Shown here in pieces: positions 10,025 to 19,145 of a stretch of 64,000 bases of DNA (its first letter is position 1; the number at the start of each line of letters is the position of its first letter). The translations under genes and the position numbers were made by a program. The notes under the pieces are model-generated. The model saw nothing but the letters and a program-made list of their open reading frames with translations. It was not told where the DNA came from and searched no databases. The stretch is from Aurantimicrobium minutum (GTDB lineage: Bacteria > Actinomycetota > Actinomycetes > Actinomycetales > Microbacteriaceae): contig NZ_AP017457.1 in the NCBI RefSeq assembly GCF_002355535.1, positions 496,001 through 560,000 of the forward strand, in the 5' to 3' direction.

Positions 10025-10465
10025 TTGCTTGCGTCCTGCGCGTAAAGCGGCGACGAGTTCCTCTGGCTTTCGGGTAGAAAAGAGCCAGTAGGGGGTGGGG
10101 TCAGCAGGATCGTTGATGTCTACGCGGACTACAGGATTGATCCACCCGCGAAGAAAAATCCAGGCTCGGGCATCGAGTTCTGGGCCTCGTGCAGCAACGG
10201 CATAGTTGCCTGAGTATGCACTTACGCTGCCAATAAATTCACGAGAAATGTGAGCTTTACCAACTCTCAGCTCCTTATCGTTCAACTCAATAACCGGTGA
10301 CAGAGCGAACATAGGGATGACAATTGCGAGATAGATGACCACCGAAAGGATGACGCCCAGGGTGAGGTTGAAGGGCGCACACACCAAAATTACGGTGGGG
10401 ATCATGAATGTGGCTGCAAAATACATCCACGCAGATGGTCGTAAAACTTCACGAAACGATGTCAT
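10022..10465 (-). CDS. DUF3093 family membrane protein
   Basis: A 147-residue protein with two hydrophobic segments near the N-terminus (about 13-33 and 36-58), followed by a soluble domain with VRVDINDPADPTPYW and STRKPEELVAAL. This matches the actinobacterial DUF3093 family, which commonly lies divergent to dut. No function is known. The start codon ATG 10465 is 39 bases from the divergent dut start. Confidence 0.82.
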   Translation of the reverse strand: MTSFREVLRPSAWMYFAATFMIPTVILVCAPFNLTLGVILSVVIYLAIVIPMFALSPVIELNDKELRVGKAHISREFIGSVSAYSGNYAVAARGPELDARAWIFLRGWINPVVRVDINDPADPTPYWLFSTRKPEELVAALRAGRKQ

Positions 10466-10492
10466 ACATCTATTCGACCACTAAATCTGGGC

Positions 10493-10507
10493 TACCCTCG
10501 ACACGTG
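10493..10507 (+). promoter_or_regulatory. -10 box of dut, leaderless start
   Basis: TACCCT at 10493-10498 is followed by exactly six bases and then the GTG start of dut at 10505. With initiation six to seven bases after the -10 box, transcription would begin at the start codon. No Shine-Dalgarno is present. Confidence 0.55.
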
Positions 10508-10960
10508 GACCAAACAATTGAAGTTCTCATTAATGCTGAGACCATCCCCACTTACTCTCATCCCGGAGACGCAGGAGCAGATTTATCCTCTGCGGAAAAT
10601 TTAGTTCTGCATCCTGGAGAGCGAGCAACTGTTGCCACAGGAGTCTCAATTGCACTTCCTGCTGGGTTTGTTGTGTTTGTTGTTCCTCGTTCTGGATTGG
10701 CCGCAAAACACGGAATTACCGTAGTTAATTCACCGGGAACAGTTGATGCGGGTTACCGCGGCGAGCTCAAAGTAACGTTGCTCAATACCGACCTGCGTGA
10801 GCCATTTACGATTAACAAGGGTGATCGCATTGCCCAAATGATTGTGATGCCAGTGGTCCAAGCTCGTTTTATTCCGGTTGACAAACTGCCGGAAAGTGAA
10901 CGCGGCGAGTCTGGTTTCGGATCTACCGGAATTGCCCACAGAACGGAACAAGCCCAATGA
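10505..10960 (+). CDS. dut: Deoxyuridine 5'-triphosphate nucleotidohydrolase (dUTPase)
   Basis: Hydrolyses dUTP to dUMP and pyrophosphate, which keeps uracil out of DNA and supplies dUMP for thymidylate synthesis. The 151-residue protein has the trimeric dUTPase motifs in order: AGADLSS, PRSGLAAKHG, NSPGTVDAGYRGELKV, DRIAQM, and the C-terminal ESGFGSTG arm. The GTG start fits the family N-terminus and lies directly downstream of a -10 box, so the mRNA is probably leaderless. It overlaps the DUF3710 gene by four bases (ATGA). Confidence 0.96.
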   Translation: MDQTIEVLINAETIPTYSHPGDAGADLSSAENLVLHPGERATVATGVSIALPAGFVVFVVPRSGLAAKHGITVVNSPGTVDAGYRGELKVTLLNTDLREPFTINKGDRIAQMIVMPVVQARFIPVDKLPESERGESGFGSTGIAHRTEQAQ

Positions 10961-11556
10961 GTGAATCAATTTCTGAAGCAAAAAGTGCTCCGACAGATAG
11001 AAGCACGCTGGGACCTTTTGACGAATCTGAAGTTAGTGGCGTTCGCCCATATGTTGATCTTGGTTCTATCAAGCTCATCCCTCGTGAGGGACTTAATCTC
11101 CGACTTGAGGTCGAAGAGGGAACCGGTCGTGTTATTGCGGTTGTTCTTGATTTTCAGGGCTCAACCCTCCAAGTTCAGGTTTTTGCCTCCACACGCTCTG
11201 GTGGTTTGTGGCACGAAGTACGTCACCAACTTTCTGAGCAGATTGCAGCTCAAGGTGGTTCGGTTACAGAGGGACTGACCGAAATTGGTCCAGATTTGTT
11301 GACTCGCGTTCCTGCGATGGTTGAGGGCAAGCAAGTCTTCCAAGATGTGTGCTTCATTGGTGTGGATGGGCCACGCTGGTTCCTTCGCGGTGTGATTTCT
11401 GGACCTGCTGCTGTGGAAACAGACAAGAGGGCAACAATGATTGAACTCTTCCGAGACATTGTTGTTGTTCGTGGACAACAGCCAGTTCCACCTCGTGAAT
11501 TACTGCCGCTTCGTGTTCCTGAACAAGCTTCTGGTGCTACGCCTACAGGCGCCTAA
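10957..11556 (+). CDS. DUF3710 family protein
   Basis: A 199-residue protein matching the actinobacterial DUF3710 family, with GPFDESEVSG near the N-terminus and the conserved core GPRWFLRGVISGPAA followed by FRDIVVVRG. The function is unknown. It is translationally coupled to dut (ATGA overlap) and precedes the DUF3159 gene by two bases, the conserved actinobacterial order dut-DUF3710-DUF3159. Confidence 0.87.
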   Translation: MSESISEAKSAPTDRSTLGPFDESEVSGVRPYVDLGSIKLIPREGLNLRLEVEEGTGRVIAVVLDFQGSTLQVQVFASTRSGGLWHEVRHQLSEQIAAQGGSVTEGLTEIGPDLLTRVPAMVEGKQVFQDVCFIGVDGPRWFLRGVISGPAAVETDKRATMIELFRDIVVVRGQQPVPPRELLPLRVPEQASGATPTGA

Positions 11557-11558
11557 CG

Positions 11559-12218
11559 ATGGCCGGAAAATCAGGTCTTTCTTCAATTGCTCTGAATCCT
11601 GAAGGGGCTGGAGAGGGCAAACATCCACTGTGGGCCGCAATGGGCGGATGGCTAGGAATTGTTGAGACAGTTGTTCCTGGTCTTATTTTTGTCGTCGTTT
11701 TAGCAATAACTCGCGATCCTTGGCTCGCGATCGGAATCTCTGTGGCCGTCTCGGTCTTATTCACTGCATATCGATTGATTCGCAGACAAGCTGTTACCCA
11801 AGCTCTGGTTGGTTTAGCTGGTGTGGTCGTTTCCGCAGTCTTGGCTCTATTGACTAATCGACCTGAAGATAATTTCGTCCCTGGGCTCATCACTAATGCG
11901 GCATATTCAGTCGTGTTCTTGGTTTCGATACTTGCTACATGGCCGATTATCGGTGTTGCAGTTGGTCTGATTCGTGGCGAAGGTTTTTCTTGGCGAAAGA
12001 ATAAGCATCATTTGCGTGTCTACAGCGGAGTTACAGCCATCTGGTTTGGCATGTTCGCACTGAGGCTTATCGTTCAGTATCCGCTGTATCTTGCTGGCAA
12101 CGTTGAAGGTTTGGCTACCGCAAAACTACTTCTCGGTCTTCCGCTTTATGTTCCTGTTCTCGCACTGACATGGCTCATCGTTCGTTCGCTCTACCGTGAA
12201 AAAACCTCAAGTTCATAG
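11559..12218 (+). CDS. DUF3159 family integral membrane protein
   Basis: A 219-residue protein with about six hydrophobic segments, including ETVVPGLIFVVVLAI, a short pair near 75-95, and the last at LLGLPLYVPVLALTWLIV. The GGWLGIVETVVPGL stretch and a RLIRRQ loop are typical of DUF3159. No function is known. In many Actinobacteria a pair of TrkA-type potassium-channel proteins, a permease and an RNA methyltransferase follow; here the next gene is aconitase. Confidence 0.84.
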   Translation: MAGKSGLSSIALNPEGAGEGKHPLWAAMGGWLGIVETVVPGLIFVVVLAITRDPWLAIGISVAVSVLFTAYRLIRRQAVTQALVGLAGVVVSAVLALLTNRPEDNFVPGLITNAAYSVVFLVSILATWPIIGVAVGLIRGEGFSWRKNKHHLRVYSGVTAIWFGMFALRLIVQYPLYLAGNVEGLATAKLLLGLPLYVPVLALTWLIVRSLYREKTSSS

Positions 12219-12224
12219 AACGTA

Positions 12225-12332
12225 GTGACAAAATGTCAGGATAAGATATATCTTGATATCAAGAGACTTTTGTTTCTGATTGAGTAATACACCATTTTCA
12301 CCTGCGTCAAACGCCCAACGGAGGAGCAGCAC
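12225..12332 (+). promoter_or_regulatory. Aconitase upstream region with two palindromes
   Basis: The 114-base gap holds TGACA-AAA-TGTCA (12226-12238) and the perfect 14-base palindrome TCTTGATATCAAGA (12251-12264), both of operator size. The Shine-Dalgarno GGAGGAG is at 12320-12326. Which regulator binds is unknown. Aconitase is controlled by TetR, IclR or MarR family repressors in other Actinobacteria. Confidence 0.5.
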
Positions 12333-15017
12333 GTGTCGGCAGTAAACAGCTTTGGAGCCAAGAGCACACTCGAGGTTTCTGGAAAGTCCTATGAGATTTT
12401 CCGCCTCGACTCCGTACAGGGTCATGACAAGTTGCCCTACAGCCTTAAGGTTCTTCTTGAAAACCTTTTGCGTACTGAAGATGGCGCCAACGTTACTGCA
12501 GAGCAGATCAAGGCGTTAGGAAGCTGGGTTCCCTCTGCTGAGCCAGACACAGAAATTCAATTCACCCCCGCACGCGTGATCATGCAGGACTTCACAGGTG
12601 TTCCCTGTGTAGTAGACCTTGCCACAATGCGCGAAGCAGTGACCGAGCTTGGTGGCGACCCCACAAAGATCAATCCACTCGCTCCTGCTGAACTGGTTAT
12701 TGACCACTCTGTTATTGCAGACCTCTACGGCACTGCCGATGCTCTCGAGCAGAACGTCGAAATCGAATACGAGCGCAACGGTGAGCGTTATCAGTTCCTG
12801 CGCTGGGGTCAGACCGCGTTTGATGACTTCAAGGTTGTCCCCCCAGGAACCGGTATTGTCCACCAGGTCAACATCGAGTATCTGGCTCGTGTCACTATGG
12901 CCCGTGAAGTTGCTGGTGTTCTCCAGGCATACCCCGACACCTGCGTGGGTACTGACTCCCACACCACTATGGTGAACGGTCTTGGTGTTCTCGGTTGGGG
13001 CGTTGGAGGCATTGAGGCAGAGGCAGCAATGCTTGGTCAGCCAGTCTCCATGCTTATTCCTAAGGTTGTGGGTTTCAAGCTTTCAGGTTCGATTCCCACT
13101 GGTGTAACCGCTACTGACGTGGTGCTGACCATCACCGAAATGCTTCGTAGGCACGGTGTTGTTGGCAAATTCGTTGAGTTCTATGGACCCGGTGTTTCCT
13201 CAGTGCCATTGGCCAACCGAGCAACTATCGGAAATATGAGTCCTGAGTTCGGTTCCACGGCAGCAATGTTCCCCGTTGACGATGTCACTCTGGACTACCT
13301 GCGACTGACCGGTCGCTCAGAAGAGCAGGTTGCTCTTGTTGAGGCCTACTCTAAGGCTCAAGGACTCTGGTTCGACCCCAGTAACGAGCCCAACTTCTCT
13401 GAGTACATGGAGCTCGACCTCTCAACTGTTGTTCCCTCAATTTCAGGTCCTAAGCGTCCACAAGACCGCATTGAGCTCTCCAGGGCTCAGAAGCAATTCA
13501 ACGAGGACGTCAAGAACTACACCCACGGCGACGCTGTCAAAGTCAGTGTTGATGGGGGAGAAGAGTTCGAGCTAAAGAATGGTGCTGTCACCATCGCAGC
13601 CATTACTTCCTGCACTAACACCTCCAACCCCTCTGTCATGCTTGCTGCGGGTCTTCTTGCACGTAACGCAGTGAAGAAGGGTCTCAAGACCAAGCCTTGG
13701 GTCAAGACCACCCTGTCTCCTGGATCTAAGGTTGTTACCGACTACTACGAGAAGGCAGGGGTTACTCCTTACCTTGACGAGCTTGGTTTCTACCCAGTTG
13801 GTTACGGTTGCATGACTTGCATCGGTAACTCTGGTCCCCTCAAGGATGAAATCTCTGCAGCTATCAACCACAACGACCTCGCTGTGACAGCTGTTCTCTC
13901 GGGTAACCGTAACTTCGAGGGTCGTATTAGCCCCGACGTAAAGATGAACTACCTGGCAAGCCCTCCTCTTGTTATCGCATACGCGCTTGCTGGTTCGATG
14001 GACTTCGACTTTGAAAAGGATGCTCTCGGAACTGGTTCCGACGGTAACCCTGTATATCTCAAGGACATCTGGCCAGAGACTGCAGAGGTAGAAAAGGTTA
14101 TTGGCGAGTCGATTGACACTGCCATGTTCGACCACGAATACTCGTCTGTTTTCAACGGTGATGAGCGCTGGCGTAACCTCCCCACTCCAACCGGTGCAAC
14201 CTTCGACTGGGATGAGAAGTCCACTTATGTGCGCAAACCTCCTTACTTCGAAGGAATGAAAAAGGAAACCACACCTGTCACCGATATTGCCGGAGCACGC
14301 GTTTTGGCAACCTTGGGCGACTCGGTTACCACTGACCACATTTCGCCTGCTGGAAACATCAAGGCTGGTACGCCAGCTGCTGTCTACTTAGACCAGCACG
14401 GTGTAGCTCGCGCCGATTACAACTCTTATGGCTCGCGCCGTGGAAACCACGAGGTGATGATTCGTGGAACATTCGCGAACATTCGTCTGAAGAACCAGCT
14501 CCTTGATGGTGTTGAGGGTGGTTACACTCGTGACTTCACCCAGCCAGATGGTCCTCAGTCCTTCATCTACGACGCTAGCGCCAATTACCAGGCTGCTGGT
14601 ACCCCTCTGGTCATCTTCGGTGGCAAGGAATACGGTTCTGGTTCTTCTCGTGACTGGGCTGCTAAGGGAACAGCGCTTCTGGGCGTGAAGGCAGTGATTA
14701 CTGAGAGCTTCGAGCGTATTCACCGTTCAAACCTCATCGGTATGGGTGTTCTTCCTCTGCAGTTCCCTGCTGGGCAAAGCTGGCAGTCTTTGGGCCTCGA
14801 CGGAACTGAAATTGTGTCGATCAGTGGTGTTGAAGAACTCAACAAGGGAGTTACTCCAAAGACCGTCCGCGTGACTGCTGCTCCTTCGGAGAACTCACCT
14901 GCGGGTAAAGAAACTATCGAATTTGACGCTGTAGTTCGCATCGACACCCCTGGTGAAGCTGACTACTACCGTAATGGTGGAATTCTTCAGTACGTGTTGC
15001 GTTCGCTCGTCGCTTAG
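12333..15017 (+). CDS. acnA: Aconitate hydratase (aconitase A)
   Basis: Interconverts citrate and isocitrate in the TCA cycle using a [4Fe-4S] cluster. The 894-residue length is normal for bacterial AcnA. Cluster ligands are Cys427 (TSCTNTSNP), Cys493 and Cys496 (GYGCMTCIG). The substrate-binding [12 protein letters not shown] near the C-terminus and the swivelling domain are present. GTG 12333 follows GGAGGAG by six bases. It is followed after 49 bases by dxs. Confidence 0.97.
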   Translation: MSAVNSFGAKSTLEVSGKSYEIFRLDSVQGHDKLPYSLKVLLENLLRTEDGANVTAEQIKALGSWVPSAEPDTEIQFTPARVIMQDFTGVPCVVDLATMREAVTELGGDPTKINPLAPAELVIDHSVIADLYGTADALEQNVEIEYERNGERYQFLRWGQTAFDDFKVVPPGTGIVHQVNIEYLARVTMAREVAGVLQAYPDTCVGTDSHTTMVNGLGVLGWGVGGIEAEAAMLGQPVSMLIPKVVGFKLSGSIPTGVTATDVVLTITEMLRRHGVVGKFVEFYGPGVSSVPLANRATIGNMSPEFGSTAAMFPVDDVTLDYLRLTGRSEEQVALVEAYSKAQGLWFDPSNEPNFSEYMELDLSTVVPSISGPKRPQDRIELSRAQKQFNEDVKNYTHGDAVKVSVDGGEEFELKNGAVTIAAITSCTNTSNPSVMLAAGLLARNAVKKGLKTKPWVKTTLSPGSKVVTDYYEKAGVTPYLDELGFYPVGYGCMTCIGNSGPLKDEISAAINHNDLAVTAVLSGNRNFEGRISPDVKMNYLASPPLVIAYALAGSMDFDFEKDALGTGSDGNPVYLKDIWPETAEVEKVIGESIDTAMFDHEYSSVFNGDERWRNLPTPTGATFDWDEKSTYVRKPPYFEGMKKETTPVTDIAGARVLATLGDSVTTDHISPAGNIKAGTPAAVYLDQHGVARADYNSYGSRRGNHEVMIRGTFANIRLKNQLLDGVEGGYTRDFTQPDGPQSFIYDASANYQAAGTPLVIFGGKEYGSGSSRDWAAKGTALLGVKAVITESFERIHRSNLIGMGVLPLQFPAGQSWQSLGLDGTEIVSISGVEELNKGVTPKTVRVTAAPSENSPAGKETIEFDAVVRIDTPGEADYYRNGGILQYVLRSLVA

Positions 15018-15054
15018 TCGACGAATTCTCAGCACAAACAGGTTCGTTTCCTCA

Positions 15055-15069
15055 TAGACTCGAGCCATG
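15055..15069 (+). promoter_or_regulatory. -10 box of dxs, leaderless start
   Basis: TAGACT at 15055-15060 is followed by six bases and ATG 15067. No Shine-Dalgarno precedes the ATG. The geometry is the same as for dut, ruvA, rarA and aroQ. Confidence 0.55.
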
Positions 15070-17013
15070 GCAATTCTTGAAACAGTTCATGGTCCCCGGG
15101 ACCTCGATCGACTGAGCCAAGAGGAACTCGTTCAACTCTCCGCCGAAATTAGAGAGTTTTTGGTCCGAGAGGTTGCCCGCTCTGGCGGGCACCTCGGGCC
15201 TAACCTTGGTGTAGTCGAGCTCACCATTGCTATTCACCGTGTCTTTGACTCACCTAAAGACTCCATTGTTTTCGACACGGGACATCAGTCTTATGTGCAC
15301 AAACTCCTCACCGGACGTCAGGACTTTTCCAAACTTCGTGAAAAGGGTGGCATAGCTGGATATCCCCAACGATCTGAATCTGTACATGACATCGTTGAAA
15401 GTTCTCATGCTTCAAGCTCTCTATCCTGGGCAGACGGCATTTCTCGTGCATTTAACATGACCGGTCAAGATGATCGGCACGTCGTTGCCGTTGTTGGTGA
15501 TGGTGCTCTCACGGGTGGAATGACCTGGGAAGCACTGAATAACATCAGCCATGACAATGCTCGCAATCTCGTCATTATCGTGAACGATAATGGCCGCAGT
15601 TACGCTCCCACTATTGGAGGAATGGCTCGATACCTCGACAAAGTGCGAACCCGAAAGAGTTATCGTAATCTCCACTTCACCAGTAGTCGTATGTTTGCCA
15701 GCATGGGCCCCTACGCACGTGCTTTTTATCGTGGTGTTCGTGGCGGTGTTCACGGTTTTCTTTCTCGTTTCACCAATAATCAAGATCTCTATGCCAATCT
15801 CGACATCAAATATCTAGGGCCGGTCAACGGTCACGATGTCAAAGCAATGGAATCTGCTCTCACGCAGGCAAAGAACTATGGTGCTCCCGTGATTGTTCAC
15901 GCAATTACCCAAAAAGGTAAGGGCTACGAACCTGCTCAACAAGATATCGATGATCAATTCCACGCAGTCGGTCAGATTGATCCTGTCACAGGAAAATCTA
16001 TTTCTACATCCACAGCTGTTGGGTGGACTGATGTCTTCGGCGACGAACTTGTCTCGTTAGCTGAAACCAACGACAGCATTGTTGGCATCACTGCGGCGAT
16101 GTTGCGACCTACGGGCCTCCACAAGCTTCTCGAACGCTTCCCTGATCGTGTTATTGATGTTGGTATTGCAGAACAGCATGCTGTTGCTTCAGCGGCGGGA
16201 CTGGCCTTTGGTGGCATGCATCCAGTCGTTGCTGTTTATGCCACGTTTATTAACCGAGCATTTGACCAGGTGCTGATGGACGTTGCCCTGCATAAGGCAG
16301 GAGTGACTTTTGTGCTTGACCGGGCAGGTGTCACCGGTCCAGACGGCCCCAGTCACCACGGAGTTTGGGATCTGTCCATACTTCAAGTTGTCCCACATAT
16401 CCGCTTAGCGGCACCTCGTGATGCTGCACGTCTGCGCGAAGAGCTAGCTGAAGCGATTGCTGTCACCGATGGTCCTACCGTGATTAGATTCCCACGTGGA
16501 TCTGTTGCTCACGACATTGAAGCTGTTCGTCGCAGCGCTGACGGTGTAGATGTGTTGCGTGAAGCAGCACACAAAGATGTCCTCATTGTTGCCATTGGAG
16601 CTTTTGCTCAACTTGGTCTTGACGTTGCTGATCGTCTTGCTCAACAAGGTATTGGCGCAACAGTTGTTGACCCACGTTGGATTGTTCCAGTTCCTGGAAG
16701 CATCATCGACATGGCTCGCGACCACCGTCTCGTAATTTCCTTAGAAGATGGTGTTCGTGTTGGAGGCATTGGAACACGTATCAGGCAGGATCTGCGAAGC
16801 GCAGGCGTTGACACTGCGGTTGACGAGCTGGGATTGCCAGATGAATTCCTTGATCACGCGAGCAGGAATGAAATTTTGGCCGATGCAGGGCTCACTGCGC
16901 AGGACATCGCACGAGATGTTGTCGCTCAAGTTCTCGGGAGCAAGATTCCAGTTGCCCGGCCATTACCTGACGAGGGCGCAGTTTCTGAAAATTTCCACAA
17001 CAAAAACGTTTAG
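15067..17013 (+). CDS. dxs: 1-deoxy-D-xylulose-5-phosphate synthase
   Basis: First enzyme of the MEP isoprenoid pathway; condenses pyruvate and glyceraldehyde 3-phosphate using thiamine diphosphate. The 648-residue protein has the N-terminal TPP domain (SGGHLGPNLGVVELT, FDTGHQSYVHK, and GDGALTGGM with a downstream Asn), the pyrimidine-binding domain (DVGIAEQHAV) and the transketolase C-domain. It ends four bases into the convergent fadB gene. The actinobacterial order acn-dxs is conserved. The start appears leaderless. Confidence 0.96.
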   Translation: MAILETVHGPRDLDRLSQEELVQLSAEIREFLVREVARSGGHLGPNLGVVELTIAIHRVFDSPKDSIVFDTGHQSYVHKLLTGRQDFSKLREKGGIAGYPQRSESVHDIVESSHASSSLSWADGISRAFNMTGQDDRHVVAVVGDGALTGGMTWEALNNISHDNARNLVIIVNDNGRSYAPTIGGMARYLDKVRTRKSYRNLHFTSSRMFASMGPYARAFYRGVRGGVHGFLSRFTNNQDLYANLDIKYLGPVNGHDVKAMESALTQAKNYGAPVIVHAITQKGKGYEPAQQDIDDQFHAVGQIDPVTGKSISTSTAVGWTDVFGDELVSLAETNDSIVGITAAMLRPTGLHKLLERFPDRVIDVGIAEQHAVASAAGLAFGGMHPVVAVYATFINRAFDQVLMDVALHKAGVTFVLDRAGVTGPDGPSHHGVWDLSILQVVPHIRLAAPRDAARLREELAEAIAVTDGPTVIRFPRGSVAHDIEAVRRSADGVDVLREAAHKDVLIVAIGAFAQLGLDVADRLAQQGIGATVVDPRWIVPVPGSIIDMARDHRLVISLEDGVRVGGIGTRIRQDLRSAGVDTAVDELGLPDEFLDHASRNEILADAGLTAQDIARDVVAQVLGSKIPVARPLPDEGAVSENFHNKNV

Positions 17014-19145
17014 TTTTTTGGTCCTGCAATCATCGGATTGTGGAAAGTAGCTCCAAAGACGCGTTGGCTAGCACCAATACGGTCAAGGAATGGTGTTGCT
17101 CCACCCATCTGGAATGGCCATCCGGCACCCATAATCATGCACAAATCTATGTCTTGGGCCCCGCTGACAACCTTTTCTTCCAACATGCGGTGAATTTCGT
17201 CAGCCAGACCATCTTCGATACGTAGACGAATTTGATCCGCGGTCATGGGTGAGCTTCCGCCCTTGACGATTGCCTCTGCGCCACGGTCATAGCCGGTAAT
17301 TTTGCCGGTGCGCCCTCGAACAATGATGGAGCCATGTTCAGCAAGCTTGTGCAGGTTGTCACTGCGGAAAAAACGATCAGGGAATGCGGCATGGTGTGTG
17401 TCCAGCACATGTGCACCTACTTTGAGGCCAACTAGGTCAAGAAGCTCAAATGGCGCCATCGGCATTCCGAACGATGCGACTGACTCATCGACAGTCTTGA
17501 AAGGTGTGCCTGTATCCACTGCATGCATGGCTTCACCTAGTAGTCGTGCAAGTAAGCGATTGACGACGAAACCGGGGGAGTCTGTCGTGATGACCGCTGT
17601 TTTCCCGAGTTTCTTAGCTGTGTCCATTGCGGTGGCCAGTGCTACCTCATTTGTCTGTGGTGCATTCACAACCTCAACCAAGGGCATTACCGCAACAGGG
17701 TTGAAGAAGTGGAAGCCCACCAACCGTTCGGGGTGCTTTAATTTGGCGCCGATCTCGTTGACAGACAGGCTGGAGGTATTTGTCGCCAGAATGGCGTCCT
17801 CGGTTATGTACTGCTCGATATTCGCGAAAACGTCTTGTTTTACCGAAAGTTCTTCAAATACAGCTTCAATGACCCAATCAGCGTCAGAGAAGGCCGCAGC
17901 ATTAGTCGTTCCGCTTACAAGCGCTTGCAGTCGCTTGTTCTCATCTGAGGAGATGCGACCTTTGTCATGCATGGACTGTATTTCCGCATGGATGTATGTA
18001 AGAGCTTCGTCGAGTTTGTCTTGGTTAATGTCAGTGAGTACCACGGGCACTTTGAGTTTGCGCACGAATAGGAGGGCAAACTGTCGTGCCATCAATCCAG
18101 CCCCAATAACACCAACTTTGCCCACCGGACGAGCAAGCTTGGGGTCGGGGGCTCCTGCCGGCTTCTTTGCGCGTTTTTGAACCAAATCGAATGCATACAT
18201 TGATGCTTGGAACTGATCACCAACAATAAGTGACGCAATAGCTTCGTCTTCTCGGGCGAAGGCTGCTTCTTTATCAACTTTTCGAGCCTGTTCAAGGAGG
18301 TCAAGAGCAACATAAGGTGCTGTGGCGACTTTCCCGAGCTTTTCTTCCACACTCTTTCGAGCGATGTTTACTGCCAAGTTCCATTTAGCTAGACGTTCAA
18401 CTTTGCCAGGTTGGTGTGGGCGGTGAACCTCATGACCATTAAGCACAGCATCTGCCCATTGCAAGGATTCTTCTAAGAATCGTGCTGAACCAAACATGGC
18501 GTCAGCAATTCCTAACTCGAAGGCATCGGCAGCTTTGAGCATACGGTTGTTCTTTAGAGGGTTTTCGATGACGACTTTGAGTGCATTCTCAATACCGATC
18601 AAATTAGGAAGAAGATAAGCGCCGCCCCATCCGGGGATTAAGCCAAGAAATACTTCAGGCAACGCAATTGCACCCACCGTTGCATCGACCGTGCGGTATG
18701 AGGAGTTGAGTGCCACTTCAAGGCCTCCACCGAGCGCTAAGCCATTGATGAAGACGAAAGAGGGCACTCCCAGTTCACCTAGGCGACCAAGAGCTCTGTG
18801 GCCTAGTTGCGCGAGCTTAACGGCCATTTCTTTACTCGGCACATCACTCACTCTGCTGAGGTCAGCCCCTGCTGCCAAGATGAATTCTTTGCCGGTCACT
18901 GCAACAGCGTCAATTTCTCCTGTAGCGGCGCGATCACTGAGCGAGACAAGAAGTCGATCTAGCTCGAGTAGCCCTTGAGGGCCAAGAGTGTTCGGACGCT
19001 TGTAGTCCATTCCATTATCAAGAGTCACCAATGCGATAACTTTGCCGCTGGAAAGGGTGATGTCCTGAGAGAAGCTGTGAGTTACAACCTCTTCAGTGCT
19101 CAGAGCAATGAGGTCTGAAAAGTCAATGCTGTCGTAGTTCGTCAT
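17010..19145 (-). CDS. fadB: Bifunctional enoyl-CoA hydratase / 3-hydroxyacyl-CoA dehydrogenase (beta-oxidation alpha subunit)
   Basis: Carries out the hydration and oxidation steps of fatty-acid beta-oxidation. The 711-residue product has an N-terminal crotonase domain (GADLSR oxyanion-hole region, LGGGLEVAL, PEVFLGLIPGWGG) and then an NAD-binding Rossmann domain (GVIGAGLMARQFALL), the HAD signature GFHFFNPVAVMPLVEV, and two C-terminal helical domains. ATG 19145 is chosen because it overlaps the thiolase stop (TAATG) and conserved sequence starts there. It pairs with the upstream thiolase gene as a trifunctional complex. Confidence 0.9.
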   Translation of the reverse strand: MTNYDSIDFSDLIALSTEEVVTHSFSQDITLSSGKVIALVTLDNGMDYKRPNTLGPQGLLELDRLLVSLSDRAATGEIDAVAVTGKEFILAAGADLSRVSDVPSKEMAVKLAQLGHRALGRLGELGVPSFVFINGLALGGGLEVALNSSYRTVDATVGAIALPEVFLGLIPGWGGAYLLPNLIGIENALKVVIENPLKNNRMLKAADAFELGIADAMFGSARFLEESLQWADAVLNGHEVHRPHQPGKVERLAKWNLAVNIARKSVEEKLGKVATAPYVALDLLEQARKVDKEAAFAREDEAIASLIVGDQFQASMYAFDLVQKRAKKPAGAPDPKLARPVGKVGVIGAGLMARQFALLFVRKLKVPVVLTDINQDKLDEALTYIHAEIQSMHDKGRISSDENKRLQALVSGTTNAAAFSDADWVIEAVFEELSVKQDVFANIEQYITEDAILATNTSSLSVNEIGAKLKHPERLVGFHFFNPVAVMPLVEVVNAPQTNEVALATAMDTAKKLGKTAVITTDSPGFVVNRLLARLLGEAMHAVDTGTPFKTVDESVASFGMPMAPFELLDLVGLKVGAHVLDTHHAAFPDRFFRSDNLHKLAEHGSIIVRGRTGKITGYDRGAEAIVKGGSSPMTADQIRLRIEDGLADEIHRMLEEKVVSGAQDIDLCMIMGAGWPFQMGGATPFLDRIGASQRVFGATFHNPMIAGPKN

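Noticed and set aside
13572-14339. A 255-codon open frame antisense to acnA
   Set aside because: It is a shadow of the strongly biased acnA coding frame. The product is Cys/Val/Arg-rich with no recognisable family, and aconitase is unambiguous on the other strand.
17302-18180. A 292-codon open frame antisense to fadB
   Set aside because: The sense product has all beta-oxidation domains. The antisense product is Ser/Arg/Thr-rich, typical of a reverse-frame shadow, and has no Shine-Dalgarno.
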